A stretch of 64,000 nucleotides of DNA, from the NCBI GenBank assembly GCA_964369685.1, contig CAYJFB010000002.1, forward strand, positions 142,216 through 206,215, given 5' to 3'. The notes beneath the pieces are model-generated. The model ran no database searches. It was not told the DNA's origin and was given only the letters and a program-made list of their open reading frames with translations. The DNA comes from Avidesulfovibrio sp964369685 (GTDB lineage: Bacteria; Desulfobacterota; Desulfovibrionia; Desulfovibrionales; Desulfovibrionaceae). Shown piece by piece: positions 16,636 to 25,820 of this stretch. The stretch's first letter is position 1. Every line of letters begins with the position of its first letter. Both the position numbers and the translations under genes were made by a program.

Positions 16636-17823
16636 ATGTCAGCAATATGTTTTTATTTTCAAGTTCATCAGCCGTACCGTCTGCGTCACTATACCGTTTT
16701 TGATATGGGGCAAAGTCATTTTTATGAAGACGATAAAGCAAATAGCGAGATCTTATTAAAAGTCGCTCACAAATGCTATTTGCCTATGAATAAGCTGCTG
16801 TTGGATTTGATTCGTCAACATGACGGAAAATTCAGAATCAGTTTTTCGCTTTCCGGAGTTGTTATGGAACAATTCGCAATGTGGGCTCCGGAAGTCCTTG
16901 AAAGTTTCCAAGAATTGGTGAAAACAGGTTGTGTGGAGCTGCTTTCAGAAACCTATGCCCACTCGCTTTCTGTTTTGTATTCACCCGAAGAATTTAAACA
17001 ACAGGTTCAAATGCACGCGGATCTGTTGGACAAATATTTTGGCGTGCAGCCGAAAGTGTTTCGTGACACAGAGCTGATTTATAACAATGATATTGCTAAA
17101 ATCGTTGAAGATATGGGATATAAAGCGATTTTGGCTGAAGGCGCGGATCATGTGCTTGGTTGGCGCAGTCCAAACATCATGTATCAACCGAGCTCTTGTC
17201 TTGATCTCAAGTTGTTGTTGAAAAATTACAATCTTTCTGACGACATTGCTTTCCGTTTTTCAAACCGTGGTTGGCCGGAATACCCACTGACTGCAGAAAA
17301 ATTCACCGGTTGGCTGCACACAGCCGGGCTACAAGGTGAGCTTATCAACCTATTTATGGATTATGAAACCTTTGGTGAGCACCAATGGGCAGATACAGGC
17401 ATTTTTGATTTTATGCGTGCGCTGCCCTCACAAGTATTGGCCAATCCCAATTTCCGTTTTATCACGCCTTCCGAAGCGGCAGACAGCATATCCCCCATGG
17501 CGCGTTTGGACGTGCCCGACACCGTGTCTTGGGCAGACGCCGAACGCGATCTCACCGCATGGCTCGGTAACGACATGCAAAATGACGCCATTGAATCCGT
17601 CTACCGCTTGGAAGAAACCGTTCGTGCAACAAAAGATGAAGGCATCATCAAAACTTGGCGTCGTTTGCAAACCTCCGACCATTTTTATTACATGTGCACA
17701 AAATGGTTTACAGACGGAGACGTACACAAATATTTCAACGCCTACGATTCGCCCTATGATGCCTACATCAACTACATGAATGTTTTGGCAGATTTTGAGC
17801 AAACCTTGAACGAAAGGGGTTGA
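16636..17823 (+). CDS. Glycoside hydrolase family 57 protein (alpha-amylase / glucanotransferase type)
   Basis: A 395-residue cytoplasmic GH57 enzyme acting on alpha-glucans. Motifs in order: region 1 FQVHQPYR (7-14); region 3 VFRDTELIYN, whose Glu146 is the likely nucleophile; region 4 LFMDYETFGEHQ, whose Asp242 is the likely acid/base. The GH57 catalytic barrel covers about 1-300 and a helical C-terminal domain follows. The length is that of the short GH57 subgroup often found beside glycogen genes, not the long amylopullulanases. TGGGAG-like ribosome site precedes ATG 16636. Whether it hydrolyses or transfers glucan chains (including branching activity) cannot be decided from the motifs. 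Confidence 0.85.
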   Translation: MSAICFYFQVHQPYRLRHYTVFDMGQSHFYEDDKANSEILLKVAHKCYLPMNKLLLDLIRQHDGKFRISFSLSGVVMEQFAMWAPEVLESFQELVKTGCVELLSETYAHSLSVLYSPEEFKQQVQMHADLLDKYFGVQPKVFRDTELIYNNDIAKIVEDMGYKAILAEGADHVLGWRSPNIMYQPSSCLDLKLLLKNYNLSDDIAFRFSNRGWPEYPLTAEKFTGWLHTAGLQGELINLFMDYETFGEHQWADTGIFDFMRALPSQVLANPNFRFITPSEAADSISPMARLDVPDTVSWADAERDLTAWLGNDMQNDAIESVYRLEETVRATKDEGIIKTWRRLQTSDHFYYMCTKWFTDGDVHKYFNAYDSPYDAYINYMNVLADFEQTLNERG

Positions 17824-17843
17824 ATGATGCGTTCTGGTTTGCA

Positions 17844-17898
17844 GGAGTGAGGCACTCCGCACCGTGTGTGGACAGCGTTTTGCAGTCTGCTACACGGT
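17844..17898 (+). repeat. Nested hairpins in the leader of the synthase-phosphorylase gene
   Basis: GGAGTG (17844-17849) pairs with CACTCC (17853-17858). ACCGTGT (17861-17867) pairs with ACACGGT (17892-17898). Both lie in the 123-bp gap before the giant gene at 17947. No T-run follows, so a role in RNA stability or translation is more likely than termination. Confidence 0.4.
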
Positions 17899-17946
17899 GA
17901 GCTTTGATCATACAACTTTGAGGCAAGGCCTCTTTGAGGTGGATGT

Positions 17947-20900
17947 ATGCATACACAGTTGAACCAAACCACTGCTTTTGAAGTAAGCTGGGAAGTTTGT
18001 AACAAAGTGGGTGGCATTTATACGGTCGTCAGCAGTAAAGCGCTGCAGGCTGTTGAATTTTTTGACGATCGTTATTATATGTTGGGTCCGGACATGGGCA
18101 ACAACGCCGAGTTTGAAGAAACAGACGAACCATGCTGGGAACCCATCCGTGCTGCTTTGGCGTTGCATAACTTTCAATGCCGTTTAGGACGTTGGAACAT
18201 TCCCGGACGCCCGAAAACGATCTTGGTGAGTTTTAAAGATCGTCTCAATGTCAACCAGTTGCTCTACGAACTGTGGAATCGCTATGGCGTCGACTCCATG
18301 ACAGGCGGTTGGGATTACACCGAACCGGTAATGTTCAGTACCGTGTGCGGTGAAATCATTACATCTATTTTTAAAGAAATTCTTGAACCAAACGATGAAA
18401 AAGCTGTAGCCCATTTTCATGAATGGATGTGTGGTGCGGGGTTGTTGGCTGTAAAACGTCAAACACCAAATATCGGTACGGTCTTTACCACACACGCCAC
18501 CATGCTCGGACGTGCCATGGCGGGTACGGGTTGCGACATTTATAAACAAATGCATCAACTCAACCCCACACGCGAAGCCGCAAACCATAACATTACAGCC
18601 AAATGCTCCATGGAACGCATCTCTGCCAGAGAAGCCGACTGCTTTGCCACGGTCAGTAAGATCACAGCCAGCGAAGCGGCGGTCTTTTTGGCTCGTGTGC
18701 CCGATGTGATCACACCAAACGGTTTGGATATGCGTGTCATTCCGGATTATACGGAGGATCGCAGTGAAGTTGTGGCGTATCGCAAGCAATTAAGCGGTGC
18801 GGTTGAAAAATTGTTGCGCCGTCCTTTACCGAAAACGACGCGTTTTATTATGGTTTCCGGACGTTATGAGTTTCATAACAAAGGTCTGGATGTGTTTCTT
18901 GACGCGCTTGCGGGAATGAATGAATCGTTACGCGGCACCGACAATTATGTTGTGGCCTTGTTTGCAGTGATGGGTGGACACACGGGTGTCAATCCCGATG
19001 CCGTAAGCGGCGATCCCACCAAAAAACCGTACCGTAGCGAACACTGGATCACTTCACACAATGTCTATGACGGTCCCAATGATCCTATTTTAAACACTTG
19101 CAAACGGCTTGGTCTCACCAATGATCCGCAAAATCACGTTCAAGTGGTGTTTGTCCCCGCACAGTTGAACGGCCATGACGGGTTTATCAATCTGACCTAT
19201 GAAGAAACCCTTGCGGCGTGCGATCTTGGTGTTTTCCCCTCATGGTATGAGCCGTGGGGCTATACACCACAAGAAAGTGCGGCTTGGTCTGTGCCGACAG
19301 TGACCACGGATCTTTCCGGTTTTGGTCAATGGACACGTCAGGTGCAAGCACAAGAAGCGGTATCCGGCGGTGTTTTTGTTGTTCCCCGTCAACATCGTTC
19401 ATATGAACAAGTGATGCAGGATCTGCGCGACACCACATTAAAAGCGATTTCTCAATCAGATGAAGAGCTTGCTGCCGCACGCAAAGCCGCACGCGATCTG
19501 ACAAGCTTCTGCTCATGGGAAAAATTTTTCCCACACTACCAAACAGCCTATACCCATGCCTTAACCAAAGTGGCGGAGCGCAACGATGAAGTCATGGGGT
19601 TTTCCGATGATTTGAAACGTGTTTTTAAAGCAAGTTCATCTGTTACGCCTGTATTGCGTGCGTTTACGGCGATCTCGTTTTTGCCGACACGCTTGCGTCG
19701 CTTACGGGAGCTGGCAGGCAACCTTTGGTGGTGCTGGCAAACTGCCGGGTGGGAATTGTTTGAGGAAATTGATCCGGATATCTGGACAAGTTGCGAACAC
19801 AATCCGGTAGCCTTGTTGGCAACGGTTTCGAGTACGCGTTTGACAGAATTAAGCAAGGATACCAAATATCTTGAAAGAATGGATTCCATGCTTAAAAAGT
19901 TCGATGCTTATATGGCTGAACCCCCCAAAACGGTTGATGATGTGTTGAATACAGATCATCCTGTAGCCTATTTTTCGACAGAATATGGAATATGTGAAAG
20001 CCTGCCCATTTATTCAGGCGGCTTGGGTGTTCTTTCAGGGGATCACCTCAAATCAGCAAGCGATTTGAACGTGCCTTTGGTTGCTGTCGGTCTTTTGTAT
20101 AAAAACGGTTACTTTAGACAAAGACTCATGCCCGACGGCGGGCAGCTTGCTGTCTATCCCGAAAACGATTTCACAACCATGGCTGTAGAACGTGTCCTCA
20201 AGGTCGATGGGGAACCGATGGAGGTTGTGATTGATTTACCGGGTCGCAAGCTACACGCCCAAGTTTGGTTAGTGCGCGTCGGTCGGATCAAGTTATATTT
20301 GTTGGATACGGATCTCCCAAACAACACGGCTGAAGATCGTAAAACAACAGCACGTCTTTATGTTGCCGATCGCGATTGTCGTTTACGTCAAGAGATTTTG
20401 CTGGGTATGGGCGGCGTCAAGATGTTACAACAGCTTGGCATTCGTCCTGCGGTATACCATATGAATGAAGGACATTCGGCCTTCTTAATTCTTGAACGCA
20501 TTCGCCACTTGATGCAAAAAGGTTTGAGTTTTGATGTGGCTTGCGAAGCTGTTCGCGGTTCTTGCGTATTTACAACACACACACCTGTAGATGCCGGAAA
20601 CGAACGCTTTGCTCCTGATCTGATGGAACGCTATTTTGCCGAATACGCATCCAGCATTGGTTTATCCTTCCAAAATTTCCTCAATATGGGACGATTGATA
20701 GGTACCGATCGCAGCAACATGTTTGAAATGACGGTATTGGCATTGAACTATTCGCTCAAAGCCAACGGTGTCAGCCGTTTACACGGCGATGTCTCGCGTG
20801 ACATGTGGCAAGCGGCATGGAAGGGGTATTCGCAAGCCGAAGTACCGATTGGTTCTGTGACCAACGGTGTACATGTGGCTTCGTATGTTTCTCCGTCTAT

Positions 20901-22218
20901 GCGCAGAATGTTGAATGAAAAAATAGGCCACGGTTGGGCGGATTTACCACCAAATGACGGCGCATGGAACAAGATTGCAGACGTCCCTTCACAAGAACTT
21001 TGGGATATTAAGAAAAAAGAAAAAGAACGCCTTTTACAGGCTGTCGATAAAGGCTTGACAAATATCTTTAAAACTTTGGATGTGCCGCGTGCCACTCAAC
21101 AGGCAATGCGCAATGGTTTAACCAATCCCAACGCATTGGTTATTGGTTTTGCACGGCGTTTTGCACCGTATAAGCGTGCGAATCTGCTGTTTGCCGAGCC
21201 TGAGCGTTTACAACGTTTATTTAGCGATCCGAAACGTCCCGTGATTTTTATTTTTGCGGGGAAAGCACATCCTGCGGATCAGCATGGTATTGATATTATG
21301 AGGGAGATTGTCAAATCAACCCTTGATGAACGCTTCCTCGGGCATATGTATTTTATGGAGGATTACAGCCTTGCTGTTTCACGCTTATTGACCCGCGGTT
21401 GTGACGTATGGCTCAACACGCCACGACGTCCTTATGAGGCCAGCGGAACAAGCGGAATGAAGCTGTCGGTGAATGGGGGCTTGAACTTGAGTATTTCCGA
21501 CGGTTGGTGGTGCGAAGGCTTCAATGATAAAAACGGTTGGACGATAGGCCCTGTGGTAAAGAATCTCAAAACATTGGAAAATCAAGCAGACTATGCCGAT
21601 GCAGAATCGTTGTATACGAAACTTGAAGAACATGTGTTGCCGTTGTATTTTGATCGTGATGCCAATGGCCTGCCAAACAATTGGCTTGAATTCAGCCGTA
21701 ACGCCATGCGCACGCTGACGGCAGAATTCAGTTCACACCGTATGGTCAATGATTATATGGAACAATACTACACACCGACAGCTGCACGAAAAAAAGCAAT
21801 GTTTACCAACGAATTGGCTCTGGCAAAACGCCTTGCGGAATGGAAACACGCGGCTGCACACACGTTCCCTTGTGTGGCGATTGAAGAAGTGATTTTTGAA
21901 GGTGTAGACAGCGATACACTCTATGTCGGTCAAAAAATTCGAATTCAAGTGACAGCCAGATCAGGCGATTTTGATGCCGATTCTCTACAAATTGAGCTTG
22001 TTGTCGGACGCAGTGAAACGCGTGATACACATGACTTTGTGGAAGCCCCCAAGGTGGTGCCTTTAAAGTTGAAGGAACGCTTAGATTCCGGACGGCTTCT
22101 TTTTAGCGGCGATTTCTCGGTGGCAGAAAACGGTCATCATTCATATGGTGTCCGTGCGGTTCCCTTCGGTGCCGACTTGATGTCACCGCTTGACACACGC
22201 TTGGTTCTTTGGGCTTAA
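17947..22218 (+). CDS. Fusion protein: GT3-like glycogen synthase + DUF3417/GT35 alpha-glucan phosphorylase
   Basis: A 1423-residue cytoplasmic bifunctional protein. Residues 1-about 545 are a glycogen synthase of the eukaryote-like GT3 type (FEVSWEVCNKVGGIYTVVSS start; GVFPSWYEPWGYTPQESAAW donor-site segment with the Glu pair). Residues about 570-690 match the DUF3417 domain that precedes short bacterial phosphorylases (LRRLRELAGNLWWCWQTAGW). Residues about 690-1330 are a GT35 phosphorylase: EYGICESLPIYSGGLGVLSG, PVYHMNEGH-like segment, and GTSGMK with Lys1172 as the expected pyridoxal-phosphate lysine. A beta-type tail of about 80 residues ends the protein. It would thus carry both glycogen elongation and phosphorolysis on one chain. 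Ribosome site GAGGTGG precedes ATG 17947. Confidence 0.88.
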   Translation: MHTQLNQTTAFEVSWEVCNKVGGIYTVVSSKALQAVEFFDDRYYMLGPDMGNNAEFEETDEPCWEPIRAALALHNFQCRLGRWNIPGRPKTILVSFKDRLNVNQLLYELWNRYGVDSMTGGWDYTEPVMFSTVCGEIITSIFKEILEPNDEKAVAHFHEWMCGAGLLAVKRQTPNIGTVFTTHATMLGRAMAGTGCDIYKQMHQLNPTREAANHNITAKCSMERISAREADCFATVSKITASEAAVFLARVPDVITPNGLDMRVIPDYTEDRSEVVAYRKQLSGAVEKLLRRPLPKTTRFIMVSGRYEFHNKGLDVFLDALAGMNESLRGTDNYVVALFAVMGGHTGVNPDAVSGDPTKKPYRSEHWITSHNVYDGPNDPILNTCKRLGLTNDPQNHVQVVFVPAQLNGHDGFINLTYEETLAACDLGVFPSWYEPWGYTPQESAAWSVPTVTTDLSGFGQWTRQVQAQEAVSGGVFVVPRQHRSYEQVMQDLRDTTLKAISQSDEELAAARKAARDLTSFCSWEKFFPHYQTAYTHALTKVAERNDEVMGFSDDLKRVFKASSSVTPVLRAFTAISFLPTRLRRLRELAGNLWWCWQTAGWELFEEIDPDIWTSCEHNPVALLATVSSTRLTELSKDTKYLERMDSMLKKFDAYMAEPPKTVDDVLNTDHPVAYFSTEYGICESLPIYSGGLGVLSGDHLKSASDLNVPLVAVGLLYKNGYFRQRLMPDGGQLAVYPENDFTTMAVERVLKVDGEPMEVVIDLPGRKLHAQVWLVRVGRIKLYLLDTDLPNNTAEDRKTTARLYVADRDCRLRQEILLGMGGVKMLQQLGIRPAVYHMNEGHSAFLILERIRHLMQKGLSFDVACEAVRGSCVFTTHTPVDAGNERFAPDLMERYFAEYASSIGLSFQNFLNMGRLIGTDRSNMFEMTVLALNYSLKANGVSRLHGDVSRDMWQAAWKGYSQAEVPIGSVTNGVHVASYVSPSMRRMLNEKIGHGWADLPPNDGAWNKIADVPSQELWDIKKKEKERLLQAVDKGLTNIFKTLDVPRATQQAMRNGLTNPNALVIGFARRFAPYKRANLLFAEPERLQRLFSDPKRPVIFIFAGKAHPADQHGIDIMREIVKSTLDERFLGHMYFMEDYSLAVSRLLTRGCDVWLNTPRRPYEASGTSGMKLSVNGGLNLSISDGWWCEGFNDKNGWTIGPVVKNLKTLENQADYADAESLYTKLEEHVLPLYFDRDANGLPNNWLEFSRNAMRTLTAEFSSHRMVNDYMEQYYTPTAARKKAMFTNELALAKRLAEWKHAAAHTFPCVAIEEVIFEGVDSDTLYVGQKIRIQVTARSGDFDADSLQIELVVGRSETRDTHDFVEAPKVVPLKLKERLDSGRLLFSGDFSVAENGHHSYGVRAVPFGADLMSPLDTRLVLWA

Positions 22219-22664
22219 TACAAAAGACTTTTCTGAAAGCATTGAACGACAATAAAAACAATAGATAGAACTCTCTTTAAAATAAAAGCGTTATGCCTCC
22301 TTGGCATAACGCTTTTATTGATTCTTCATAACGAGTTGAAACCATTGAGTCGCTGCCATTTTCTTGTTGACTAAGAGAAAAAGAATCATTTTGCCGTCTC
22401 AATTTTATCGTTTTTCAAAAGGGTGCGTATCTCATATTGCCATAGTTGCTATTCTTTTTGAATTCAAATACTATAACCTGTTAATGTCTCAATTACGCCT
22501 TTTGTGGATTGCCTTTGCGTCATATTTCACCGACTTTTTTGTTATATATATTCTCAACACGACGCACTTCCTTGCCATCATATACATTGTACCATTTGAT
22601 GATATTCACGCATTGAAGCGAGGGGTCAGACCTATGATAAAAAAACACATCTTGACGCTTTATC
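22219..22664. other. Intergenic region after the glycogen cluster
   Basis: 446 bases holding the strong terminator at 22281-22319. The rest is A+T rich. A 103-residue open frame (22364-22675) crosses it but has no family features. Its last 13 codons, starting at ATG 22634 behind GAGGGG, could be a leader peptide ending inside the next gene. Confidence 0.4.
22281..22319 (+). terminator. Strong Rho-independent terminator of the glycogen cluster
   Basis: A perfect 17-bp inverted repeat: 22281-22297 (AATAAAAGCGTTATGCC) with 22303-22319, 5-nt loop TCCTT. The right arm ends in CTTTTATT. The A-rich left arm makes it usable in both directions. Confidence 0.9.
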
Positions 22665-23081
22665 ATGCATATTGAACCTCTTTTAATTATTTTATATTTT
22701 TATTTTTTATTTGTAGGTTTTCCTGCATTTATAACAATAAAACGGCAATATAAAATACAACTTTTGCTTGTGCCTCTGTGCACATCGTTAAGTGTATATT
22801 ATACATTTTCATGGTTTCGCAATATAATACAATGGCTACGTAATGCAAATATTTTTTCATATATAACCATATCAGAAATATCTTTATACGGGATCATTTT
22901 TTTTATCATGTCATTGTTTGTTTCTTTATTTTTTGTCAATGTTTTTTCTATCATTCAATTCTTACGTTTACAAATACGTTTATCATTATTTATAGCCTCA
23001 ATATCTGTACCGCTTATTTGCATTCTACAGATCACTTATTATATTACTGCAGAGCTCATCTTGCATTATCTTAAAAAATAG
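22665..23081 (+). CDS. Hypothetical membrane protein, four predicted helices
   Basis: A 138-residue, very hydrophobic protein I do not recognise. Four membrane segments are visible at about 5-22, 30-48, 65-95 and 105-130, separated by short basic loops (KRQYKIQ; RNANIF). Base use is much richer in A+T than in neighbouring genes, so recent acquisition or weak constraint is possible. The start ATG 22665 overlaps the end of a possible 13-codon reading frame (22634-22675) that has its own GAGGGG ribosome site, which would fit translational coupling. It precedes the MlaE-type permease by about 170 bp. Confidence 0.45.
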   Translation: MHIEPLLIILYFYFLFVGFPAFITIKRQYKIQLLLVPLCTSLSVYYTFSWFRNIIQWLRNANIFSYITISEISLYGIIFFIMSLFVSLFFVNVFSIIQFLRLQIRLSLFIASISVPLICILQITYYITAELILHYLKK

Positions 23082-23251
23082 TATCTTTTATTATTCTGCC
23101 AAAGGCAATCTCTCGTATTTTGAGTGTAACAGATCTCTCGACCTTGAACGTCTTTTCACTCAAAAAAGCGTTTGAAAAAAACATGGATATGTGTAAATAC
23201 ATCTTCTTGACGCAACGTACGGAAAACATTGAAACGCATGTGGAGAAAACG

Positions 23252-24040
23252 ATGATTCATTTACTCAGTTGGTTGGGCGCCTCTGCTCTGGAGATACTCC
23301 ACAAGCTGGGCAGTATTTTTCTCTTTTTTCTTGAAGGTTGCAAACATGTTTTCTTGGTGCCGAAACTCTTTTCAAAAACAATACATCAACTCTATGTCAT
23401 TGGAGCACAATCTGTTTTTGTTATTGGTTTAATTGGTCTTTTTACGGGCATGGTGCTCGGTTTGCAAGGTTATTACGTCTTGATCAAGTTTGGATCTGTG
23501 GGTTTTTTGGGTGCGGCGGTCTCTTTAACCTTGGTGCGTGAATTAGCGCCTGTGTTGACGGCAATCATGCTTACGGGACGCGCGGGCTCGGCCATGACCG
23601 CTGAGATTGGTGTCATGCGTATAACAGACCAGATCGACGCCTTGGAAGTCATGGATATTTCGGGCATGGGTTATCTTGTGGCGCCGCGTTTTTTGGCTTC
23701 GCTGATTGCTTTTCCTTTACTGACAGCCTTTTTTGACGTTGTCGGTATTTTTGGTGGATATCTTACGGGTGTTGAACTCTTGGGAATCAGCGAAGGGGTT
23801 TATTTCGGAAGAATTGAAGAAGCCATCAAACCACTTGATATTGCCGAAGGATTTATTAAATCAGTGGTTTTTTCTTTGTTGGTCAGTCTTATTTGCTGTC
23901 ATCAAGGATATAACGCCCATTTGCGTCATGACGGCAAAGGCCCCGAAGCGGTCGCCAACGCCACCACGTCGGCTGTGGTGATTTCGTGTGTTCTTGTGTT
24001 GATCGCGGATTATGTGGTGACGTCTTCGGTTTTGCGGTAA
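23252..24040 (+). CDS. MlaE-family ABC transporter permease
   Basis: A 262-residue inner-membrane permease of phospholipid/lipid transport systems (MlaFEDB, Mce/TGD). Five to six membrane helices. Family features are GMVLGLQGYYVLIKFG, LVRELAPVLTAIMLTGRAGS and AEIGVMRITDQIDALEVM (the coupling helix that contacts the ATPase). The longer frame from TTG 23120 has no ribosome site. ATG 23252 has GTGGAG 7 nt upstream and gives the usual MlaE length. The matching ATPase follows at 24152. No MCE-domain (MlaD) gene lies next to them in this window. Confidence 0.82.
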   Translation: MIHLLSWLGASALEILHKLGSIFLFFLEGCKHVFLVPKLFSKTIHQLYVIGAQSVFVIGLIGLFTGMVLGLQGYYVLIKFGSVGFLGAAVSLTLVRELAPVLTAIMLTGRAGSAMTAEIGVMRITDQIDALEVMDISGMGYLVAPRFLASLIAFPLLTAFFDVVGIFGGYLTGVELLGISEGVYFGRIEEAIKPLDIAEGFIKSVVFSLLVSLICCHQGYNAHLRHDGKGPEAVANATTSAVVISCVLVLIADYVVTSSVLR

Positions 24041-24151
24041 GCAGCGTTTCAGAACACATCCTCTGAAAAACACAGATGAAAAACGTGCTTGCTTCCGCAA
24101 CAAGCTGACAAAAAATTGTTTCAAGCGTACTCTCTGAGGAGAACATTCAAA

Positions 24152-24994
24152 ATGATGCAAAAAATGACACAACAAAACGCTTCTTCCTGGAACATCACGC
24201 TTTACAATCTCAGTGTGGGCTACAACGAACGCCTTGTTCTCGAAGACATCACAACGGTCTTGCCCGAAGGACAAATTTCTGTTATTTTAGGAGAATCAGG
24301 CTGTGGTAAATCCACGTTATTACGCCATATTATAGGCTTGTCGCGTCCTCAAAAAGGACGAGTCTTTTATGGTGAAAACGATCTTTTTGCCCTGTCGGAT
24401 CATGCGTTTCGTCGTCTTCGGCGACGTTTTGGTGTCTTGTTTCAAGACGGAGCCTTGCTTGGCTCACTCACTTTGGCGCAAAATGTCGGTCTGCCGCTTC
24501 ATGAACACACCAAGCTTCGCCCCGATGACATCAATGAGGTTGTGCTTCGTGCGCTGGCATTGGTCGGTCTTGAAGAATATACCGATTATTACCCCAACGA
24601 ACTGTCGGGCGGTATGAAAAAACGTGGAGGCTTGGCACGTGCCATTATTACAGAGCCACCTGTCCTTTTTTGTGATGAACCCACATCGGGGCTTGATCCC
24701 ATTAATGCGGCACAGATGGATCAATTGTTGCTAGACATGAAAACGGCCTATCCGGGTATGACTTTGGTTGTGGTTACACACGATCTTGCCAGTGTACAAC
24801 GCATTGCCGATCATGTCGTTGTGTTGCGCGAAGGTCGCCTCGTCTTTGCCGACACAGTCGATGCGCTCAACACCTCAAACGATCCCTATCTGCGCCAATT
24901 TATGGATCGTTTACCGGAAAACGAAACTCGCTTGCTTGAAACCGCCATGGCTCCGCACGTGCGTAAAGCTCTTGATCATTGGCTGGAAAACTGA
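24152..24994 (+). CDS. MlaF-type ABC transporter ATP-binding protein
   Basis: A 280-residue ATPase partner of the upstream MlaE-like permease. Motifs: Walker A GESGCGKST, Q-loop in FQDGALLG, signature LSGGMKKRGGLARA, Walker B VLFCDEPTSGLDP and H-loop VVTHD. The LSGGMKKR signature and FCDEPTSGLDP are characteristic of MlaF/Mce ATPases rather than general importers. GAGGAGAA about 9 nt upstream decides ATG 24152. The fliR start is 17 bp beyond its stop, so lipid-transport and flagellar genes may be co-transcribed. The substrate is inferred to be lipid from the family. Confidence 0.85.
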   Translation: MMQKMTQQNASSWNITLYNLSVGYNERLVLEDITTVLPEGQISVILGESGCGKSTLLRHIIGLSRPQKGRVFYGENDLFALSDHAFRRLRRRFGVLFQDGALLGSLTLAQNVGLPLHEHTKLRPDDINEVVLRALALVGLEEYTDYYPNELSGGMKKRGGLARAIITEPPVLFCDEPTSGLDPINAAQMDQLLLDMKTAYPGMTLVVVTHDLASVQRIADHVVVLREGRLVFADTVDALNTSNDPYLRQFMDRLPENETRLLETAMAPHVRKALDHWLEN

Positions 24995-25010
24995 GAAAGC
25001 AACAAAAAAT

Positions 25011-25799
25011 ATGGATATATTCAATTTTAATGCTGAAGAATTTTTGAGTTTTTTGCTCACCTTGGCACGCATCAGCATTGTTCTTTTTCTTTTTCCTATT
25101 TTTGACTCCCGTTCGGTACCGCGGACTGTAAAGGGCGCGTTGTGTCTGTTGTTGTCGTTGGCTTTATGGCCTGTTGTGGCTTTATCGGGCATATCCATGC
25201 CTGCACACCCGTTTGATCTGTTGCTGTTGGTGATTGGCGAGGTGATTTTGGGGCTTGTTTTGGCTCTTGCCGTCAATTGCTTTTTTGCGGGTATTCAATC
25301 CGGCGGTGAAATCCTTGCCATGCAGATGGGCTTTTCCATGATCCAATTCGCCGATCCTGTTTCAGGGCGGACAACAGGCTTGGTGGCAAACTTTTTATAC
25401 ATGATCACCTCTCTCCTGTTCTTGGCTTTTAACGGGCATTTAATGCTGATCCACGCCTTTGCCTATACCTTTCAAGCTTTACCAGCAGGAGAACTTTTTT
25501 TAAGCACAGACTTAATGAACGACATGATCAAACTGGTCTCCACCGTATTTATTTTTGCTGTACGCCTCGCCGCGCCCGTTATGGTTGTTTTAATGATGGC
25601 CGAAGCGGCCTTGGGTTTAATGAACCGCGCCGCACCGCAAATTCATGTCATGGAAGTCGGGTTTCCTTTAAAAATCAGTGTGGGTTTTTTCTTGATTGGC
25701 ATGCTTTTTGTAATTCTTGCCGAAGAAGTCAGTATCTATATCACAGGCATTGACGGACTGTTTTATAACCTCATTTCACTCATGCGTCCCCAAGAATAA
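25011..25799 (+). CDS. fliR: Flagellar export protein FliR
   Basis: A 262-residue membrane component of the flagellar type III export gate (FliPQR). Six hydrophobic segments. The N-terminal FNAEEFLSFLLTLARIS and the conserved GEILAMQMGFSMIQFADP segment are FliR hallmarks, and MNRAAPQIHVMEVGFPLKI is the conserved C-terminal loop. ATG 25011 gives the usual length; upstream codons in the same frame belong to the mlaF overlap and are not FliR-like. flhB follows 21 bp downstream, the usual order. Confidence 0.93.
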   Translation: MDIFNFNAEEFLSFLLTLARISIVLFLFPIFDSRSVPRTVKGALCLLLSLALWPVVALSGISMPAHPFDLLLLVIGEVILGLVLALAVNCFFAGIQSGGEILAMQMGFSMIQFADPVSGRTTGLVANFLYMITSLLFLAFNGHLMLIHAFAYTFQALPAGELFLSTDLMNDMIKLVSTVFIFAVRLAAPVMVVLMMAEAALGLMNRAAPQIHVMEVGFPLKISVGFFLIGMLFVILAEEVSIYITGIDGLFYNLISLMRPQE

Positions 25800-25820
25800 G
25801 CCAAACAACAGAGACTCGCC

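Noticed and set aside
22364..22675. 103-residue plus-strand frame
   Set aside because: No ribosome site at its start, no family features; only its last 13 codons behind GAGGGG might be translated as a leader peptide.
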